A DNA stretch of 64,000 bases from Streptomyces sp. APSN-46.1 (GCF_022815725.1 NZ_JALGRF010000001.1:1251351-1315350); one strand, 5' to 3'. Shown: positions 23,573 to 33,042, counted from the stretch's first letter. The notes: generated from the sequence alone by a model not told the origin. Made by a program: numbers and translations.

Positions 23573-26137
23573 ATGGCTCAGGGCACGGTCCAGGTGACGC
23601 ACGGCGGGGCTTCTCGGTGGCGGCGCCGCTCCGGTGAGTATCCGACGCTGGCCTCCGCGCTCGCCGTCGCGGTCGACGGGGACGTGCTGTCGATCGCCCC
23701 CGGCACCTACCGGGAGAACCTGGTGCTGCACCACGCCGTCACCCTGCGCGGGCCCGAGGGCGCCGTGGGATCGGTGCGGATCGCCCCGCTCGACGGCGTC
23801 GCGCTGACCCTGCGCGCCTCGGCCGTGGTCCAGGACCTGCATCTGGAGGGCCAGGACCGGGCGGCGCCCGCCGTGCTCGTCGAAGAGGGCGCCCCGGAGC
23901 TCAGCGACCTCCGCGTGAGCACCCGGTCGGCGGCCGGTATCGAGGTCCGGGGCGGGGCCCGGCCCCTGGTGCGGCGGTGCACGGTGGAGAACCCGACGGG
24001 CGTCGGGATCGCCGTACTGGACGGCGGCGGCGGGGTGTTCGAGGAGTGCGAGGTCGTGGCCGCCGGGCAGGCCGGGATCTCGGTGCGCGGCGGCGGCCAC
24101 CCGCGCCTGGAGCGCTGCCGCATCCACCACGCGACCGGGGCCGGCATCAGCGTGACCGGCGAGGGCTCCGGCCTGGAGGCGCTGGGCTGCGAGGTGTACG
24201 AGATCAGGGGCACGGGGGTGCAGATCGCCGCGCGCGCCGCCGCCCGCCTCACGGACTGCGCGGTGCACCGCACCTCCTCCGACGGGGTCACCCTCGACAC
24301 GGACGCCGTGCTCGCGCTCGCCGGCTGCGACATCCACGACATTCCCGAGAACGCGGTGGATCTGCGTTCCCGTTCGGTGCTCACCCTCAGCCGCACCAGC
24401 GTCCGCCGGTTCGGCCGCAACGGCCTGTCGGTGTGGGACCCGGGCACCCGGGTCGATGCCGAGTCCTGCGAGATCCACGACAGTACGGGCGACTATCCGG
24501 CGGTGTGGATCAGCGACGGGGCCACCGCCTCGCTGGACTCCTGCCGCGTGCGTGACGTGCCGGACGCGGTGTTCGTCCTGGACCGGGGCTCGCGCGTCGA
24601 TGTGGTCGACAGCGATCTGTCCCAGGTGCGGAACACCGCCGTCTCCGTGAGCGACGGGGCCACCGCCCGGCTGGACGACTGCCGGATCCGGGAGGCGGCC
24701 ACCGGCGCCTGGTTCCGCGACCACGGCAGCGGCGGCACCCTTGCCAACTGCACCATCGACTCCGTGCAGACGGGCGTGATCGTCACCAAGGGCGCCGATC
24801 CCGCCCTGGAACGGTGCACGGTCAGTTCCCCCACCGAGGCCGGTTTCTACGTGTCGGCGGGGGGCCGGGGTACCTTCACCGCCTGCCGGGTCACCGGCAG
24901 CTCCGGCTTCGGCTTCCACGTCATCGACGGCTGCCGCACCACACTGAGCCGCTGCCATACCGAGCGCTGCGCGCGCGGGGGTTACGAGTTCGCCGAGGAC
25001 GGGCCGGTCGCCGAGGAGTGCACCAGTGACGAGTCCGGGCCGCGCCTCGCCGCCCAGTCGGCCCCGGGCGGCGGGCTCGCCGGGGAGCGCCCGGGCATCC
25101 GTACGGTCACCGCGGCGCGGAGCTCCGCCGGGCCCGCGGCGGCGGACGTGCCCGCGCAGCGGTCCGCCGACCGGCCGGACCGGGCGGCCGGGGCGGCCGC
25201 GTCGAAGGCGACCGGGACCGGGACCGGGACGGCGGCCGGGGGCTCCGGCGCGGTACTGGGGCAGCTCGACGCGCTGGTCGGGCTGGACAGCGTCAAACGC
25301 GAGGTCCGCGCCCTGACCGACATGATCGAGGTGGGCCGCAGGCGGCAGCGGGCCGGGCTCAAGGCGGCCTCGGTGCGCCGGCATCTGGTCTTCACCGGCT
25401 CCCCCGGCACCGGGAAGACCACGGTGGCCCGGCTGTACGGGGAGATCCTCGCCTCCCTCGGCGTCCTGGAGCACGGCCACCTGGTCGAGGTATCGCGGGT
25501 GGACCTGGTCGGCGAGCACATCGGCTCCACGGCGATCCGCACCCAGGAGGCCTTCGACCGGGCGCGCGGCGGGGTGCTGTTCATCGACGAGGCGTACGCG
25601 CTGGCCCCCGAGGACTCGGGCCGGGACTTCGGGCGCGAGGCGATCGACACCCTGGTGAAGCTGATGGAGGACCACCGGGACGCGGTGGTGGTGATCGTCG
25701 CCGGGTACACGGCGGAGATGGACCGGTTCCTGACCGTCAACCCGGGTGTGGCCTCCCGGTTCTCCCGGACCATCACCTTCGGCGACTACGGGCCCGAGGA
25801 GTTGCTGCGGATCGTGGAGCAGCAGGCGGAGGAGCACGAGTACCGGCTGGGCGAGGGCACGTCCGAGGCGCTGCTGGCTTATTTCACCGAGCTGCCCAAG
25901 GGCCCGGCCTTCGGCAACGGCCGCACGGCGCGCCAGACGTTCGAGTCGATGGTCGAGCGGCACGCGGGGCGGGTGGCGCAGTTGTCGGAGCCGACCACGG
26001 ACGAACTCACCTTGCTGTACCCGGCGGACCTGCCGGGCCTGCCGGTGCTGCGCGACCTTCCGGTGCTGCCGGGTCTGCCTGGTCCGCCTCGTCTGCCGGT
26101 GCCGTCGGACGTGTCGGAGCTGTCGGGGCCTCGCTGA
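23573..26137 (+). CDS. Right-handed beta-helix repeat protein fused to CbbX/EccA-type AAA+ ATPase
   Basis: An 854-residue protein in two halves. Residues about 20-495 are repeated parallel beta-helix coils (recurrent C-x-(I/V)-x-x units such as LERCRIHHATGAG and LDDCRIREAATGA). They begin with the carbohydrate-binding/Asn-rich type entry PTLASALAVAVDGDVLSIAPGTY. An Ala/Gly/Thr linker leads to an AAA+ domain (about 560-815): Walker A FTGSPGTGKTT, Walker B GVLFIDEAYAL, and RFSRTITF near the arginine finger. This ATPase is of the CbbX/SpoVK/EccA family. No signal peptide is present, so it should be cytosolic. A substrate-recognition beta-helix feeding a remodelling ring is a plausible reading. 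The 3' end overlaps the convergent gene by 131 bp. Confidence 0.92.
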   Translation: MAQGTVQVTHGGASRWRRRSGEYPTLASALAVAVDGDVLSIAPGTYRENLVLHHAVTLRGPEGAVGSVRIAPLDGVALTLRASAVVQDLHLEGQDRAAPAVLVEEGAPELSDLRVSTRSAAGIEVRGGARPLVRRCTVENPTGVGIAVLDGGGGVFEECEVVAAGQAGISVRGGGHPRLERCRIHHATGAGISVTGEGSGLEALGCEVYEIRGTGVQIAARAAARLTDCAVHRTSSDGVTLDTDAVLALAGCDIHDIPENAVDLRSRSVLTLSRTSVRRFGRNGLSVWDPGTRVDAESCEIHDSTGDYPAVWISDGATASLDSCRVRDVPDAVFVLDRGSRVDVVDSDLSQVRNTAVSVSDGATARLDDCRIREAATGAWFRDHGSGGTLANCTIDSVQTGVIVTKGADPALERCTVSSPTEAGFYVSAGGRGTFTACRVTGSSGFGFHVIDGCRTTLSRCHTERCARGGYEFAEDGPVAEECTSDESGPRLAAQSAPGGGLAGERPGIRTVTAARSSAGPAAADVPAQRSADRPDRAAGAAASKATGTGTGTAAGGSGAVLGQLDALVGLDSVKREVRALTDMIEVGRRRQRAGLKAASVRRHLVFTGSPGTGKTTVARLYGEILASLGVLEHGHLVEVSRVDLVGEHIGSTAIRTQEAFDRARGGVLFIDEAYALAPEDSGRDFGREAIDTLVKLMEDHRDAVVVIVAGYTAEMDRFLTVNPGVASRFSRTITFGDYGPEELLRIVEQQAEEHEYRLGEGTSEALLAYFTELPKGPAFGNGRTARQTFESMVERHAGRVAQLSEPTTDELTLLYPADLPGLPVLRDLPVLPGLPGPPRLPVPSDVSELSGPR

Positions 26138-28916
26138 ACCGCTGAGCCGGTACGTCGGCCCGCGCGGGCGCGCCCAGGCGCGCGAGCAACGCATCGCGTT
26201 CGGCGGCGAAGGCCGGGTCGGCCTGGTAGGCGGAGTGCCCGAGGATGGGGGCGGGCAACGGGTGCCGTGCGCTGCGCCCGTAGGCGATCGGGTCGGCGAG
26301 CGGCCCCCGGTCCACCTCCGGGCCACCGACCAGGACCGGGCCGCCGATCGGGTCGGTGGAGCGCCACAGATTGCGCCAGCAGTCGACCTCGCGGTGCAGC
26401 GCGGTGAGCGGACCGGGGCCGAAGTAGGCCGGGAACCAGCGCCCGTAGAGCCGGCCGAGCGGGGAGCCGTACGTCAGCAGCGCGACCCGGCGGCGGACCC
26501 GCGGCGGCAGCTGCCAGACGGCGGCGGCCGCGAGCACGCTGCCCTGCGAGTGGCCGGAGATCACCAGACGGCCGCCGGTGCTCCCGATCCAGCCGGTCAT
26601 CCGCCAGGTCAGGTCGGGGACGGCCCGCTCGGCGTAGCAGGGCGGGGCGAAGGGGTGGGCGGCGCGCGGCCAGAAGGTTCCGACGTCCCACAGGATGCCG
26701 ATGGTGCGGCGGGCTGCGGGATCCCGGTAGGCGCGGCGGCCCCAGGTGACGAAGGCGGCGATACCGAGGCCGACGAGCCAGGACCCGGTTTCCTGCGCGG
26801 CGCGGGCGGCGGTCTCCAGCAGCGGGTGGGCGCCCCGGGCCGCCTCGCCCGGGACCTGCCCGCTGAGCCAGGCTCCGGCGAGGGCGCCCGCGCCGAGCAG
26901 CAGGGTGACCCCGGAGACGGCGGCCACGAACCACGGCGCGGAGTCGGTGAGCGCGGCGGCGGCCCGGGCCCCGGCGATCCGGCGGCTGCGGGCCGCGTCC
27001 GGCGCCTCCCCCGGGTACTCGGCGGCGACGGTCGCGGCGAGCCGGCGGCGCGCGCGGGCCCCGCGGACGCCGAACCAGAGGGCGAGCCCGACCAGTACGA
27101 GCAGCAGCGGGGGCAGTACGGCGGCCTGCCAGGACAGCAGCACCGGGGGTCCGGGCAGCGGGGCGCCCGCCATGCCGGGGGTGGCTCCGCCGTCGAGCCA
27201 GTCGGCGACGCGCTGGGCCACGCCGCCGGACATCACCCCGCCGAGTGCGCAGCCGAGCATGGCGACGGCGGGCCCGCCGAGGCCGCGCAGGGCGGCGGCC
27301 GGATCGGGTGCCCCGCGGTACAGGTGGCGGGCGACGAGGGCGAGGGCGAGCACCGCGCAGCCCTGTCCCAGCATGATCACCCCGAAGGCGAAGTCCCCCG
27401 GGAGGCGTCCGGCCGAGCTCCAGCCGGGGCGCGACCAGCAGGCGTAGACGAGGACGGCGGCGAGCAGGCCGAGGGCGCAGCCGGGCAGTACCGTGACGGC
27501 GGCCCGGTCGAGGCGGTGGTCGGGCCGCGCTTCGGTGCGGCCCCGTCGGCAGACGACCCAGGCCACCGCGACGGCCCCGCCGATGAGCAGTGCTTCGACC
27601 GTCCAGCCGACGGCCGCGAGGGCCGGGGCGCCGCCGGCCCGGCGGTCGTGGCGGGCGACGGGCGCGGCGACGGCCGCCGCGACGGTGAGCAGGCCGGCGG
27701 CGGTGTGCGCCGCGCGCAGCCGGGCCACGAGACGGCGTCCGTACCAGAATCCGGGCCGGCCGAGCGCGGGCGCGGTGTCGTCCAGGGCGTCCGGGTCGCC
27801 CGTGCCGGCGGGCGGGGGCTGCGATTCGTAGGCGCTCCACGTGCGGTTCGACAGGAACCAGAGCAGGCCGGTCAGCGCGGCCGGGACCAACGCGCCCAGC
27901 GCGAGGCGGCGTCCGGGCCGGCCCCACCAGCCGCCGCCGTCGGCGGAGAGGAACCCGAGCCGGGAGCGGGACCCGGTGCAGGTTCCGGAGCCCGCGCACT
28001 GCCAGGCGACGAGGTCGAGCGCGACCTCGCAGGCGGCCGCGGTCAACAGGACGGTGAGGCTGAGCGCGAGGACGCGCACGAGCAGCCCGTACGCGCGCAC
28101 CGCGCGCGGCGATCCCGGGGCGGCGGCGGGCGGGGCCGGGCGGGCCCAGTGGGCGAGGTTGGCCACCATGAACGGCAGGAGGAGCAGCCACAGCGCGCGG
28201 GTGCCGTTGCCTGAGGTGAGCCGGGACCAGCAGTAGGCCTCGGGCACGGGCCGGCCGGCATGGCGCTCGGGGTGGGCCTCGGCGTCGGCATCCTCGGCGC
28301 GGCGGAAGACGGCGGCGGTGGAATCACCGCTGACGCGGACGGTGCGGGGATCGCCGAGCAACTCGTCAGGTCCGGCTCCGGCGACACCATGCACCAGAAG
28401 CTCCAGCGCGAGCGGCACCCCGGGGCCTCCCGGGGCACCGGCCTCCGGGGCGCCGGCCTCCGGCGTGCGGGCCTCCGGCCTGGAGACGCCCGGCATGCGG
28501 GCCTCCGGATTGGAGACGTCCAGCATGCGGGCCTCCGGCGTAGAGGCGTCCCGAATGGAGACGTCCCGGGTGGAGGCGTCTGGTGTCCGGGCGTCCGGCG
28601 TGGAGGCATCCCGGGTGGAGGCGTCTGGTGTGCGGGCGTCCGGGGTCGGGGCGTCCGGCGTGGAGACGTCCGGCGTCGGGGCGTTTCGAGTGGAGGCGTC
28701 CGAAGCCGGGGCGTCCGGTGTTCGGGCCTCCTGCGTGGAAACGTCCCGGGTGGAGGCGTCTGGTGTGCGGGCGTCCGGGGTGTAGACGTCCGGGGGCGGG
28801 GCGTCCCGGGTGTAGACGTCCGGGGGCGGGGCGTCCGGGGTCGGGGCGTCCGGGGGCGGGGCGTCCCGGGTGGAGGCGTCCGGGGGCGGGGCGTCCGACG
28901 TCGGGGTGTCCGGCAC
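26007..28916 (-). CDS. Multi-pass membrane protein with GHSQG hydrolase motif and N-terminal pentapeptide repeats
   Basis: A 969-residue protein starting at ATG 28916 after GGAGG. Residues 2-155 are about 30 five-residue units of the type TPDA[RS]/TRD[AV]S. A short conserved segment follows (LALELLVHGVAGAGPDELLGDP), then about ten membrane helices. A C-terminal cytosolic or peripheral alpha/beta-hydrolase-like domain has GGRLVISGHSQGSVLAAAAV (nucleophile Ser in GHSQG) and a late His (ILGHSAY). It could be a lipase or thioesterase tethered to the membrane. The C-terminal 40 residues are Ala/Pro-rich and overlap the beta-helix gene on the other strand. The N-terminal VHGVAG part also belongs to the hydrolase fold, so the domain may be split by the membrane block. 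Confidence 0.88.
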   Translation of the reverse strand: MPDTPTSDAPPPDASTRDAPPPDAPTPDAPPPDVYTRDAPPPDVYTPDARTPDASTRDVSTQEARTPDAPASDASTRNAPTPDVSTPDAPTPDARTPDASTRDASTPDARTPDASTRDVSIRDASTPEARMLDVSNPEARMPGVSRPEARTPEAGAPEAGAPGGPGVPLALELLVHGVAGAGPDELLGDPRTVRVSGDSTAAVFRRAEDADAEAHPERHAGRPVPEAYCWSRLTSGNGTRALWLLLLPFMVANLAHWARPAPPAAAPGSPRAVRAYGLLVRVLALSLTVLLTAAACEVALDLVAWQCAGSGTCTGSRSRLGFLSADGGGWWGRPGRRLALGALVPAALTGLLWFLSNRTWSAYESQPPPAGTGDPDALDDTAPALGRPGFWYGRRLVARLRAAHTAAGLLTVAAAVAAPVARHDRRAGGAPALAAVGWTVEALLIGGAVAVAWVVCRRGRTEARPDHRLDRAAVTVLPGCALGLLAAVLVYACWSRPGWSSAGRLPGDFAFGVIMLGQGCAVLALALVARHLYRGAPDPAAALRGLGGPAVAMLGCALGGVMSGGVAQRVADWLDGGATPGMAGAPLPGPPVLLSWQAAVLPPLLLVLVGLALWFGVRGARARRRLAATVAAEYPGEAPDAARSRRIAGARAAAALTDSAPWFVAAVSGVTLLLGAGALAGAWLSGQVPGEAARGAHPLLETAARAAQETGSWLVGLGIAAFVTWGRRAYRDPAARRTIGILWDVGTFWPRAAHPFAPPCYAERAVPDLTWRMTGWIGSTGGRLVISGHSQGSVLAAAAVWQLPPRVRRRVALLTYGSPLGRLYGRWFPAYFGPGPLTALHREVDCWRNLWRSTDPIGGPVLVGGPEVDRGPLADPIAYGRSARHPLPAPILGHSAYQADPAFAAERDALLARLGAPARADVPAQRFSEAPTAPTRPTAPADEADQADPAAPEGRAAPAGPAGPPGTAR
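28455..28913. repeat. 15-bp-period degenerate repeats coding the TPDAR-type head
   Basis: About thirty 15-bp units of the form gtccGGGGtnGGgGC / ctcccGGGTGGAGGC run through the 5' end of the membrane hydrolase gene. They encode five-residue repeats beginning T-P/R-D. Units are more diverged than those at the left edge of the window, except for near-identical ones at about 28780-28900. Confidence 0.85.
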
Positions 28917-29062
28917 GGTGCCTCCGCTCGCGGGGGCCGCGGCGGGGCGCGCGGCTCGCTCCGGGCTCCAGCATCCCGCGCGGCGGGCCGCCTGCCCAGG
29001 GCCCGGGGCCGCCCCTCCGGGTGAATTCCCGTCCGGTGCGGACTTCTGACGGCAGCTCGGCT

Positions 29063-29078
29063 ATCGTGCCCGCACGAT
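29063..29078. promoter_or_regulatory. ATCGTGC-CC-GCACGAT palindrome upstream of the SRPBCC gene
   Basis: Perfect 7-bp arms around a 2-bp centre, ending 32 bp before ATG 29111. Its size and symmetry are right for a dimeric regulator operator. The rest of 28917-29110 is GC-rich with no other feature. Confidence 0.5.
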
Positions 29079-29110
29079 TCCGCACCGCACGCACCCCAGG
29101 GGGTACCGCC

Positions 29111-29602
29111 ATGGCCCGCCGACTCCGCCCCGTGGGGCTCCGCTTCGCCGAGGACGCCCCGATCCGGCTCGGCTTCGCGGCCGAGGCCGCGGCGGCGCCG
29201 GACGCGGTGTACCGCGCCCTCGCGGAGGATGTCGAGGGCTGGCCGGACTGGTTCAAGGCCGTGACCCTGGCCCGGCCCACAGACGGTGGTGCGGGCCGCG
29301 AGATCAAGCTGCTGGGCGGGGTCCGATTCCGCGAGACGATCATGGCCAGAGACCCGGAGCGACGCTACGCGTACCGGGTCGACGAGACCAACGTCCCCGG
29401 CGTGCGGGCCCTGTTGGAGGAGTGGCGGCTCACTCCCTCGGGCACGGGAACCCTGGTCCGCTGGACCTTCGCGGCGGACGGCTCGGCCCCGTTCCGGCTG
29501 GCCCTCACCACCTCCCGCCCGGGCCTCGGCCGGTCTTTCCGCGCGGCGGTCCGCACGCTCGACGGCCGCCTCGTCGCCCGGCGCGACGCGGCCGGCCGGT
29601 AA
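29111..29602 (+). CDS. SRPBCC (START/polyketide cyclase-like) family protein
   Basis: A 163-residue protein from ATG 29111 with AGGGGG as ribosome site. After a short basic head, the segment APDAVYRALAEDVEGWPDWFKAV is the classic SRPBCC opening (helix with W-P-x-W). Beta strands follow (GREIKLLGGVRFRETIMARD, RRYAYRVDETNVPG, TGTLVRWTFAADG), with a long C-terminal helix. Members bind hydrophobic ligands. No ligand can be named. It is preceded by a palindrome that may be its operator. Confidence 0.88.
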   Translation: MARRLRPVGLRFAEDAPIRLGFAAEAAAAPDAVYRALAEDVEGWPDWFKAVTLARPTDGGAGREIKLLGGVRFRETIMARDPERRYAYRVDETNVPGVRALLEEWRLTPSGTGTLVRWTFAADGSAPFRLALTTSRPGLGRSFRAAVRTLDGRLVARRDAAGR

Positions 29603-29692
29603 CCCCCGGCTCAGCCCCGGGGCGTGACGGCGGACCGTGCCGCCGGGCCCCCGCCCCTGGGCCGTGCCCCGCCCCGCGCCCCCGGCCCCGCT

Positions 29693-30850
29693 TCAGGCCA
29701 CCGGCTCGCGCCAGACCCCCGTGGTCAGCAGCGTGTCGAGCGTCTTCGCGTACGGGGCGATGTCGAGCCGCTGCGCCGCCAGCCATTCGTCCGAGTAGTA
29801 CTTGTCGAGGTACCGGTCGCCCGGGTCGCACAGCAGGGTGACCACACTGCCCGTACGGCCCTGCGCCACCATCTCCGAGACGATCTTCAGGGCGCTCCAC
29901 AGTCCGGTGCCGGTCGAGCCGCCCGCCTTGCGGCCGATGGCCTGTTCCAGCGCCCGGCACGCGGCCACGCTCGCCGCGTCCGGCACCTTCATCATCCGGT
30001 CGATGGCGCCCGGCACGAAGCTCGGCTCCATCCTCGGCCGGCCGATGCCCTCGATGCGCGAGCCGCAATCGCTGCTCGCGTGCGGGTCGTTGTTGGTCCA
30101 GCCGTCGAAGAAACAGGAGTTCTCCGGGTCCGGGACGCAAACGCGCGTGTCGTGCTGCATGTAGTGCACGTACCGCGCGATGGTCGCGGAGGTGCCGCCG
30201 GTGCCCGCGGTCGCCACGATCCACGTGGGCTCGGGGTACCGCTCCAGGCGCAGCTGCTGGTACATCGATTCGGCGATGTTGTTGTTGCCACGCCAGTCCG
30301 TCGCGCGCTCCGCGTACGTGAACTGGTCCATGTAGTGCCCGCCGGTCCGGGCCGCGAGCTCCGCCGACTCCTCGTACATCTTCATCGAGTCGTCGACGAA
30401 GTGGCATGCCCCGCCGTGGAATTCGATGAGGCGGCACTTCTCCGGGCTGGTCGTCCTCGGCATCACCGCGATGAACGGCACGCCGATCAGCTTGGCGAAG
30501 TACGCCTCGGAGACGGCGGTCGAGCCGCTGGACGCCTCGATGACGGGGCGGCCGGGGCGGATCCAGCCGTTGCAGAGGGCGTACAGGAACAGGGAGCGGG
30601 CGAGCCGGTGCTTGAGGGAGCCCGTGGGGTGCGTGGACTCGTCCTTGAGGTAGAGGTCGATGCCCCACTCCTCGGGGAGCGGGAAGCGGAGGAGGTGGGT
30701 GTCGGCGGAGCGGTTGGCGTCCGCCTGGACCTTGCGCACGGCCTCCTTCAGCCAGGCGCGGTAGTCCGCGTCAGTGCGGTCGACGTCGACGGTCGTGACC
30801 GTCGCGCCGCCGGTGCCGGCGGTGCTGCGGGTGCTACCGGTGGTGCTCAT
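29693..30850 (-). CDS. PLP-dependent cysteine synthase family enzyme, Cds1-like
   Basis: A 385-residue fold-type II PLP enzyme. The lysine that carries PLP is in [11 protein letters not shown], the substrate Asn/Ser loop is [13 protein letters not shown], and the phosphate-binding glycines are [15 protein letters not shown]. The long insert with [19 protein letters not shown] and [12 protein letters not shown] is characteristic of the actinobacterial Cds1 group, L-cysteine desulfhydrases that make H2S, pyruvate and ammonia (M. tuberculosis Cds1). Cysteine synthase activity is the alternative. It starts at ATG 30850 with GGAG upstream. No sulfur genes flank it. Confidence 0.88.
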   Translation of the reverse strand: MSTTGSTRSTAGTGGATVTTVDVDRTDADYRAWLKEAVRKVQADANRSADTHLLRFPLPEEWGIDLYLKDESTHPTGSLKHRLARSLFLYALCNGWIRPGRPVIEASSGSTAVSEAYFAKLIGVPFIAVMPRTTSPEKCRLIEFHGGACHFVDDSMKMYEESAELAARTGGHYMDQFTYAERATDWRGNNNIAESMYQQLRLERYPEPTWIVATAGTGGTSATIARYVHYMQHDTRVCVPDPENSCFFDGWTNNDPHASSDCGSRIEGIGRPRMEPSFVPGAIDRMMKVPDAASVAACRALEQAIGRKAGGSTGTGLWSALKIVSEMVAQGRTGSVVTLLCDPGDRYLDKYYSDEWLAAQRLDIAPYAKTLDTLLTTGVWREPVA

Positions 30851-31096
30851 GCGCCGTGCTCCTTCGTGCGTGCGTTCGCCCCCTGCTTTCGCAATGTACC
30901 CCCCTCACCTGCGCAAACAGTCACTTTGGGGGTCCATGCGAATCGCTTTGGGCCGCCGTATCGCACGGGGCCGAACGGGGTCGAAGGGGATCGCACGAGG
31001 CCGCACGGGATCACGCGGGCTCGAACACGTCGCGTCGGGTGTTGTCACGCGCGTTCGGTTGCACAGTCCGGCACCGTGGGTGACCCTGGTGGAGCA

Positions 31097-31120
31097 TTAC
31101 CGAGGGTGCAGCACCCGTAA
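31097..31120. promoter_or_regulatory. Inverted repeat upstream of the anti-sigma-type ATPase gene
   Basis: TTAC-CGA-GGGTGC-A-GCACCC-GTAA: the core GGGTGC/GCACCC (31104-31116) is perfect and the flanking TTAC/GTAA also pair. It ends 24 bp before GTG 31145 and is followed by GGGGAG as ribosome site, so it sits in the promoter or 5' leader. The remaining 245 bp up to 30850 are GC-rich with repeated CGCACGGG-like words and no gene. Confidence 0.45.
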
Positions 31121-31144
31121 CACTCATGTCGGGGAGTCGCAGCC

Positions 31145-31696
31145 GTGATCAGTCATTCCCGCAGGCACTGCGTAGTCGAACTGCAGGCCATGCCGTCGCG
31201 GATCGGTCAGGTCCGCCGCATCGTTTCCGCGCAATTGCGCCACTGGCAGCTCGATCCGCTCATAGACCGGGCTGCGCTCGGCGTGACGGAGCTGCTCAGC
31301 AACGTCCACCGCCACGCGCAGCCGCACAAGACCTGCACCGTCGAGATCGAGTTCCGTCTCGGCCGCCTCACCGTCTCCGTGTACGACAGCGATCCGCGGC
31401 TCCCCGTCCTGCGCGCGACGCAGGCGGACGCCCTGGAGACCTGCGGGCGCGGCCTCGCGCTCGTCGAGGCGGTCAGCGAGGCCTGGGGCGCGCGGCCCCA
31501 GGACGACAGCCCGGGCAAGGTCGTGTGGTTCTCCCTGCGGGCGACGCCCACCCCCGCCACGCCGACCCGTACGGTCCGGATCGATACCAGCACACCTGTA
31601 CGAGAGCCCGCGCCGGCGGCGTTCGTCGCCGTCGATCCGGGAGCCGTCACCGTCGGCGTGCCGGTGGCGTTGTCGGTCGGCACCCGGCCCGGGTAG
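31145..31696 (+). CDS. ATP-binding anti-sigma-factor-type kinase (RsbW/HATPase_c_2)
   Basis: A 183-residue protein from GTG 31145. It has the GHKL ATPase layout of RsbW/SpoIIAB relatives: N box ALGVTELLSNVHRHAQ, G1 region VYDSDPRLPVL, and G2 region CGRGLALVEAVSEAWGARP. It would bind ATP and either phosphorylate an anti-sigma-factor antagonist or bind a sigma factor. The C-terminal 50 residues are a Thr/Pro/Val-rich extension without known fold. Streptomyces has dozens of these, most of unknown partner. No antagonist or sigma gene is adjacent. Confidence 0.9.
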   Translation: MISHSRRHCVVELQAMPSRIGQVRRIVSAQLRHWQLDPLIDRAALGVTELLSNVHRHAQPHKTCTVEIEFRLGRLTVSVYDSDPRLPVLRATQADALETCGRGLALVEAVSEAWGARPQDDSPGKVVWFSLRATPTPATPTRTVRIDTSTPVREPAPAAFVAVDPGAVTVGVPVALSVGTRPG

Positions 31697-31710
31697 CTCC
31701 GGGCCGGGTG
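31681..31710. terminator. Hairpin overlapping the stop codon of the ATPase gene
   Basis: CACCCGGCCCG (31681-31691) and CGGGCCGGGTG (31700-31710) pair perfectly over 11 bp with an 8-nt loop that includes the TAG stop. The next gene is convergent, so it may serve both strands. Confidence 0.65.
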
Positions 31711-31735
31711 GTAGCTCCGGGCCGGTGGCAGCGGC

Positions 31736-32992
31736 TCAGGCCGCCGTCGCCCCCAGCGTCCCCAGCGGGTCGTCCAGCACCGGCTGCCACGCCAGCTCCG
31801 CCGCGCCGACCAGGCTGTTGTGGTCCAGGGTGCACGGCAGGATCGGCACACCCCCGCTGCGCCCCCACAGGCTCCGGTCCGCGACCACCGCGCGCAGCCG
31901 CTCCGGGTCCGCGTACAGCAGCTCCCGGTGCAGGCCGCCCAGGATGATCCGGTCCGGGTTCAGGATGTTCACCAGGCCCGCGAGGCCGAGCCCGAGCCGG
32001 TCGATGAGCTCCGCCGCGGCCGCCCGGACGGCGGGTTGTGCGTACTCCTCGCGCAGCAGGTCACGGGCCTGCTGGAGCAGCGACACCTCGGGGCCCGGGG
32101 TCCGCCCCGCCGCGGTGAGGAAGGCCAGCGGATCGGCCTCCACGTCGAGGCAGCCCCGGCTGCCGCAGTGGCAGGGCCGCCCCTCCGGGTTCACGGTGAG
32201 GTGGCCGACCTCCAGCGCCAGGCCCGAACTCCCGCTGTGCAGGCGCCCGTCGAGCACCAGCGCCCCGCCGACCCCGCGGTGGCCGGTGGCCACGCACAGC
32301 AGGTGCTGAGCGCTGCGCCCCGCGCCGTGCCGGTGTTCGGCGAGCGCGGCGAGGTTGACGTCGTTCCCCGTCAGGGCGGGGCCGTCGATCCCGGCGGCCT
32401 TCACGCATTCCGCGAAGATGGCCCGTACGGGGGAACCGGCAGGCCAGGCCAGGTGCAGCGGGTTCAGCGCCGTACCGTCCGGCTCGGCGACGGCCGAGGG
32501 CACCGCGAGGCCCGCGCCGACGCAGCGGCGCCCGCTCTCCGCGAGCAGCGCGGCGCCCGCCTCGACCACCGCGCCGAGCACCTGCGCCGGGTCGGCGGAG
32601 ACGGTGACCTTGCCGGGGGCGGTGGCCACGATCCGGCCGCCGAGGCCGACGAGGGCGGCCCGGAACCCGTCCGAGTGCACCTGCGCGGCCAGCGCGACGG
32701 GGCCGTTCTCGTCCACGGACAGCCGGTGCGAGGGGCGGCCCTGGGTGCCGCCCGCGCCACCGGGGCGGGAGTCGACGCGGATCAGGCCGAGCGCCTCCAG
32801 CTCGGCGGCGACGGCTCCGGCCGTGGCGCGGGTGACGCCGAGCTCGGCCGTCAGGACCGCCCGGGTCGGGGCCCGGCCGGTATGGACGAGCTCCAGCGCC
32901 GGGCCGAGCGCGCCGCGGCCCCGCTCCAGTTTGCTCCGCGTGGACACGGTGCTCGCATCCCCCGCCCGCGGCGGGGCCCCGTTGCCGTTCAT
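31736..32992 (-). CDS. ROK-family transcriptional regulator
   Basis: A 418-residue protein from ATG 32992 with GAGGA upstream. Residues about 25-75 are a winged helix-turn-helix (RAVLTAELGVTRATAGAVAAELEALGLIRV). The ROK sugar-kinase-like domain follows: GNDVNLAAL catalytic region, GLALEVGHLTVNP, and the zinc-binding CHCGSRGCLDVEA. It would bind a sugar or sugar phosphate and repress catabolic genes, as NagC/XylR do. No sugar genes adjoin it, so the regulon lies elsewhere. Confidence 0.92.
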   Translation of the reverse strand: MNGNGAPPRAGDASTVSTRSKLERGRGALGPALELVHTGRAPTRAVLTAELGVTRATAGAVAAELEALGLIRVDSRPGGAGGTQGRPSHRLSVDENGPVALAAQVHSDGFRAALVGLGGRIVATAPGKVTVSADPAQVLGAVVEAGAALLAESGRRCVGAGLAVPSAVAEPDGTALNPLHLAWPAGSPVRAIFAECVKAAGIDGPALTGNDVNLAALAEHRHGAGRSAQHLLCVATGHRGVGGALVLDGRLHSGSSGLALEVGHLTVNPEGRPCHCGSRGCLDVEADPLAFLTAAGRTPGPEVSLLQQARDLLREEYAQPAVRAAAAELIDRLGLGLAGLVNILNPDRIILGGLHRELLYADPERLRAVVADRSLWGRSGGVPILPCTLDHNSLVGAAELAWQPVLDDPLGTLGATAA

Positions 32993-33042
32993 GGAAGCGA
33001 TCCTCGCATGATCGGCGGTGTGGTCGCGCCGGCGCCCGCCCC

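Noticed and set aside
28455..28913. CRISPR-like or regulatory repeat array
   Set aside because: Period is 15 bp throughout and the units are coding (pentapeptides) in the membrane hydrolase.
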